From assembly GCF_000315625.1 (NCBI RefSeq), contig NW_005434560.1, positions 57,978 to 90,499 on the forward strand: DNA of 32,522 nt, written 5' to 3'. The stretch is from Guillardia theta CCMP2712 (Eukaryota; Cryptophyceae; Pyrenomonadales; Geminigeraceae). Every line of letters starts with the position of its first letter. Positions within the stretch are counted from its first letter, which is position 1. Below are positions 29,471 through 32,522 of the stretch, piece by piece. Under the pieces are notes generated by a model. The model worked only from the letters and a program-made list of their open reading frames with translations, was not told the DNA's origin and searched no databases. The translations under genes were made by a program, and so were the position numbers.

Positions 29471-31180
29471 TCAGAACGAGTCGGCGTCCTCCACGCTGGG
29501 CGCGGCCCTCTTGCGGCAGGTCTTGGCCTCCTGGGCGGCGTTCCCCATCCCGGGGACGGAGGGGGCGCGGGAGGAGGAGAGGTTGAGCTGCATGCAGAGG
29601 TAGTTGGGGACGGCCTGCATGTCGAGGTCCACGGCGTAGCCCTCCGGGTTGAGCTTGGGTCCGAGGTCGATGTGGACGCGGCAGCACTTGGGGACGGGGT
29701 AGGACGCGTGGTAGGGCTGCCAGTCCATGGACACCGATGGGTCGACCGGGAGCTCCTTGGAAGGGTCCGACAGGATGCGGAGGTCGAGCCGGACGATGAT
29801 CTCCCGCTTGAGCTCCTTGCCGTCCTCCTCGAAGTTGAAGAAGCGGTGGGTCTCGTGGACGAGGCAGCGCCGCACCGCGTCGAAGCTGATCTTGGCGTTG
29901 CCGTCCTTGCGGATCACGACGGTGCTGTCCCGGGTCTGGGGGGCGTGGAGGAGGAAGCGGAGCACGTCGTCGTCCGTGCCGGCAGAGACGTCGATGCCGA
30001 GCAGACGGAGGAAGTCGATGATAGGGGCGGCGCGGTAAACGAGCCTTTTCTTCCACGTGTCTTCATCAACCTTGTAGGAGACCCAGGATTTGACGACCAT
30101 CAGTTGCAGGCAACCGCAACTCGCGGCGACCTCGAGCAGCTGGCACGCGCGCTTCACGGTGGAGCAGTTCGTGTACCGCATCAGCGTGGGGCCGTCGATG
30201 CGCACCTCGTCGATCATGGACTTGCCCATCTCAAAGTCGAGGCAGGCGTTCGAGATCGTGACGCCGGCGCCGTCCTCATCGACTGAGGCCCGGAGGAGAC
30301 AAGAGACGCTCCTCAGGAGCATCACCTCCCCGCCGTTGCTGAAGAGGTAGTTGGAGCAGGGGCGGCAGCCCTCGGGGGCGTAGGTCTTGCACACCTCCGT
30401 GATGGTCTTCTGCTCCTCGAAGGTGGCGGGGAAATCACCCATCGCGGGTACGAAGGAGTACAGCGTGAGCGGGATGATCTCGATGCTCTTGATCGTGACC
30501 ACGTCCCCCGGAGTGTCGACCTTCGTCGCATTGTTCGGCTTGAGAAAGAGCTTGACGAGCGTGAAGGGGTGGATGGTGTCCACATCCGGGAACAGCGCCC
30601 TCTGCCCGGTCTTCTTGTTCTGCTTCTCGAACTCGAAGGTCTTTGTCGTCGTCGAGAGCCGCAGGGTGCAGCCCGACTGGACCAGGGTAGCGACGTCCTT
30701 CCTTACGGCGCCCTTGTACTGCTGGTTGCTCTCGTGCTTGTCGAAGGAGTAGATCATCAGGCCGCGCCTCCCGTCCGCATCGACATGGATCTCACTCAGG
30801 AACTCGGCGTTCTTGAGCGGCTTGTCCTCCAGCGGCGCCTTGCCCCAGCCCGCGGAGAAGGGCGCCAGCACCACAAAGTGGCTCGGCAACGACCTGGAAT
30901 CGCCGCCCGACATCGTCTTCGCCTGGTTGAACACCCCCAGGCGGCAGTACACCGGGTCCACCACCATCGCGATCACCGTGGGGAGGTTCTCGTGGCGGTC
31001 CTCCGGGGAGGGGAGCACCAGCCCCTCCAGCCACAGGTTGCTGGGGTGGAGGAGCGGCTCGGGGACCAGGAGCTCCGTGTTGACGGTGGCTCCTGGGATG
31101 GATCCTGGGGTAGCTTCTACAACATCCTCAACCTCCATGGAGGCATCGGACTCGGGGCGGTTGCTCTTGTTAATCGGCAT
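29471..31180 (-). CDS. Hypothetical 569-aa protein
   Basis: A large soluble protein without recognisable motif. The first 35 residues are polar. The body is mixed alpha/beta with several paired cysteines (CRPCSNY, CGCLQ) and alternating strand-like segments (TVIAMVVDPVYCRLGVF, SHFVVLAPFSAGW, STVVIRKDGNAKISFDAV). A basic patch, CRKRAAP, near the C terminus could be a nuclear-localisation signal. There is no signal peptide or membrane segment. The high expression-like GC-rich codon use and size would suit a structural or DNA-binding protein, but that is speculation. The ATG at 31180 follows a long T/A tract (31250-31280) shared with the divergent 62-aa gene. Confidence 0.8.
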   Translation of the reverse strand: MPINKSNRPESDASMEVEDVVEATPGSIPGATVNTELLVPEPLLHPSNLWLEGLVLPSPEDRHENLPTVIAMVVDPVYCRLGVFNQAKTMSGGDSRSLPSHFVVLAPFSAGWGKAPLEDKPLKNAEFLSEIHVDADGRRGLMIYSFDKHESNQQYKGAVRKDVATLVQSGCTLRLSTTTKTFEFEKQNKKTGQRALFPDVDTIHPFTLVKLFLKPNNATKVDTPGDVVTIKSIEIIPLTLYSFVPAMGDFPATFEEQKTITEVCKTYAPEGCRPCSNYLFSNGGEVMLLRSVSCLLRASVDEDGAGVTISNACLDFEMGKSMIDEVRIDGPTLMRYTNCSTVKRACQLLEVAASCGCLQLMVVKSWVSYKVDEDTWKKRLVYRAAPIIDFLRLLGIDVSAGTDDDVLRFLLHAPQTRDSTVVIRKDGNAKISFDAVRRCLVHETHRFFNFEEDGKELKREIIVRLDLRILSDPSKELPVDPSVSMDWQPYHASYPVPKCCRVHIDLGPKLNPEGYAVDLDMQAVPNYLCMQLNLSSSRAPSVPGMGNAAQEAKTCRKRAAPSVEDADSF

Positions 31181-31249
31181 GCTGCTCTCGCGTGGCGGGA
31201 ATAGTCTTGGACGGGCGGTGGCGGGACGGGCTACTTGGAGGGAAAACCT

Positions 31250-31280
31250 TTTTTTTTGGTATTAAAAAAAAGAAAAAAAA
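31250..31280. promoter_or_regulatory. T/A tract between divergent genes with TATTAAAAAAAA core
   Basis: A T run, then GGTATTAAAAAAAAG and a further A run. It is 48-78 bases before the ATG at 31328 (plus) and 70-100 bases before the ATG at 31180 (minus). Confidence 0.45.
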
Positions 31281-31327
31281 ACACGGGGAAAAAAAGAACT
31301 AGGGGCAGGCTTCACTCCCCACAAAGC

Positions 31328-31516
31328 ATGGTGATGGAGCAAGAGAAGAAGAAGAAGCGAATCCGTTCCCTCGCTCTCTCCATCGAGCTCATCAAGAACA
31401 ACACAACCTACACACGCGCCGACGGGATCCAGCAGAGCTTCAACTACCGGGAGTCCGTCAACTCCCCCTCGGGGTCTTTCTTGGGAGTCACGCAAACCAA
31501 TGACCCGAGATCGTAA
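31328..31516 (+). CDS. 62-aa basic protein
   Basis: A short protein with a very basic start (EQEKKKKRIRSL), then a polar stretch rich in Asn, Thr and Ser (IKNNTTYTRADGIQQSFNYR). No family is recognised. The ATG at 31328 is preferred over the frame's first ATG at 31235 because the latter would translate the A-rich promoter tract. The downstream gene is convergent, 20 bases between stops. Confidence 0.5.
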   Translation: MVMEQEKKKKRIRSLALSIELIKNNTTYTRADGIQQSFNYRESVNSPSGSFLGVTQTNDPRS

Positions 31517-31536
31517 TTGAAGGATCAAGCTTCGTT

Positions 31537-32205
31537 TTAGGTCTTGTCTGGTTGTTTAAGAGCGAACATCATGATGAAATGAAAATGATCTCCTGAAGTA
31601 TGCTGCTGTATGTTATCCAAAAAGTTGCTGTAATTAAATTTCATTCCGAATCTTTTGTTGATCTCTTTTTCCATATCTTTCATTCCACGTATTATTTTAT
31701 CGAGATGAGACAATCTGTAATTCATTATCATATATGGGTCATCCAATGAATGGATATACAACAAAGCACCTATATGATTCTCTATGCCGATTGAAGTTAC
31801 GTTCAATATATCATTCTTTCGTTTCTGTACGATATCAAAAAGTTTTCCACGTTCGTTTAATTCTTCGTAATAAGCATACAAGGATTTAGTCAAATAACTA
31901 AGGGTTCGATTCAATGATCCATTTGTAACGAAATTCGCATTTCTGAATTTAACTATTTTATCAATGATCGCATCAAGATTATTCGCATACTGTTCAATGG
32001 TCATAATGTTATTGTCCAGATTCTCAATGATTGAATCTAAAGCTTGATTTATCTTTAATAGATCCACTTGCAAAATTTGTTTTAGATCATCTTGCATTTC
32101 TTTCATCATTTTCTGGTACAGATCATGAGCAGTGTCCAACTTTGCATAGATGTCATCCTCGCTGAGCATCATTCCCATGTGCCTGTTGCATTCCCCGTAT
32201 TTCAT
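31537..32205 (-). CDS. 222-aa AT-rich helical protein
   Basis: An almost wholly helical protein (DLKQILQVDLLKINQALDSI, IENLDNNIMTIEQYANNLDA, KDMEKEINKRF). It is rich in Ile, Asn, Lys and Met, with strongly AT-biased codons unlike the GC-rich 569-aa gene beside it. There is no signal peptide or recognised domain. The ATG at 32205 is used; the open frame extends to a GTG at 32229. A CTATATAAAAC box (rc of 32243-32255) is 38 bases away. It may have a different origin from its neighbours. Confidence 0.75.
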   Translation of the reverse strand: MKYGECNRHMGMMLSEDDIYAKLDTAHDLYQKMMKEMQDDLKQILQVDLLKINQALDSIIENLDNNIMTIEQYANNLDAIIDKIVKFRNANFVTNGSLNRTLSYLTKSLYAYYEELNERGKLFDIVQKRKNDILNVTSIGIENHIGALLYIHSLDDPYMIMNYRLSHLDKIIRGMKDMEKEINKRFGMKFNYSNFLDNIQQHTSGDHFHFIMMFALKQPDKT

Positions 32206-32242
32206 ATATATCCAAACACACTCACACACACACTCACAAACA

Positions 32243-32255
32243 GTTTTATATAGGG
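32243..32255 (-). promoter_or_regulatory. TATA box of the 222-aa gene
   Basis: CCCTATATAAAAC on the coding strand lies 38-50 bases before the ATG at 32205. Confidence 0.6.
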
Positions 32256-32402
32256 ATACACATGGGGCGAGCGCCCGGTGGAGGACAGCATGATTGTGAA
32301 TACAGATATGATGAACCAGTACCCCTACAATTAACTATATACGAGGGTGGGTTATTCTGTGGTACTAAATTGAGTGATTTTATAATTATTAATAGAGTCC
32401 AG

Positions 32403-32475
32403 GCCCCAGGGAAGGCCCCCCCCCGGCCAGAATCTGAAAACCGTTAAACCGTTAAACCGTTGAAAACCGTTAAAA
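32403..32475 (+). repeat. Third copy of the MITE-element arm, incomplete
   Basis: From CCCCAGGGAAGGCCCCC through GGCCAGAATCTGAAAACCG and repeated CCGTTAAA units it matches the left arm of the 11,992-12,418 element in the same orientation. The outermost ACTCATCGCC...CCCG part is absent. It is probably the left end of another element running past the window's right end. Confidence 0.65.
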
Positions 32476-32522
32476 TTTATATTTTGCATATATTTGTGGC
32501 TTTTTGATCATTCCATATCCGA

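Noticed and set aside
29672-30286. 204-aa plus-strand frame opposite the 569-aa gene
   Set aside because: Shadow frame typical of GC-rich DNA, rich in Asp/Val/Arg without domain structure.
21535-32205. Paralogy between the 221-aa and 222-aa helical proteins
   Set aside because: Similar length and helical content only; no shared motif found by eye.
32262-32447. 61-aa plus-strand frame near the right end
   Set aside because: Its end runs through the mobile-element arm and its ATG lies on the TATA box region; the middle (LTIYEGGLFCGTKLSDFIII) looks protein-like but cannot be supported alone.
1-32522. CRISPR arrays, tRNA and rRNA genes, bacterial operons
   Set aside because: No regularly spaced repeats with unique spacers, no recognisable tRNA or rRNA sequence, and no Shine-Dalgarno motifs; the ATGA overlap at 9661 alone does not indicate bacteria.

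Overview
The window looks like part of a large double-stranded DNA virus of a eukaryote, probably one that is transcribed by a host-type RNA polymerase II. It could be a free genome or a copy integrated in a protist chromosome. The evidence is indirect. Genes are short-spaced, intronless and on both strands. Nearly every gene has a TATA-like box (consensus near TATTTAAR or CTTAAATR) 20 to 60 bases before its ATG, and several stop codons sit in or near AATAAA. There are no Shine-Dalgarno sites, tRNAs, rRNAs or CRISPR arrays. I see no hallmark capsid, terminase, polymerase or primase gene, so I do not assign a family. Most products are unrecognised.

Layout. Bases 1 to about 1,930 carry no convincing gene: a possible truncated reading frame at the very start, degenerate purine-rich repeats, a 21-bp minisatellite and a dense cluster of CACGTG/CCGG palindromes. 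Gene-dense sequence begins at 1,931 with small unknown proteins (115, 88, 303, 148 and 77 aa). From 4,427 to 9,664 lies a minus-strand array of four genes (79, 300, 1,254 and 59 aa). All end in a related short C-terminal tail (HGFIR-like), and the two largest are long coiled coils. Then come a 360-aa unknown, a membrane-anchored GT-A glycosyltransferase, and a 427-bp MITE-like element with ~100-bp terminal inverted repeats (11,992-12,418), followed by a small zinc-binding protein and an acidic protein.

From 22,200 down to 13,453 a run of minus-strand genes forms what looks like an envelope or membrane module. It has a helical 221-aa protein, a signal-peptide plus seven-membrane-segment protein, an ~1,830-residue cysteine-rich type I membrane protein, a six-segment Frag1/DRAM/Sfk1-like protein and a small single-pass protein. 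Both of the first two large membrane genes are interrupted by a frame break at the same motif (GGGGAA on the coding strand), which would fit homopolymer undercalls in the assembly.

To the right are a FEN1-like 5' nuclease (the only clear nucleic-acid enzyme), a nine-segment membrane protein, a 323-aa protein containing an internal domain duplication, two small basic proteins, a 376-aa protein with a Gly-Lys tail, a 258-aa protein with an acidic tail, a 569-aa unknown, a 62-aa basic protein and an AT-rich 222-aa helical protein. The window ends in another copy of the repeat found in the MITE-like element. Taken together the content suggests structural, envelope and virion-glycosylation functions with one DNA-processing enzyme.
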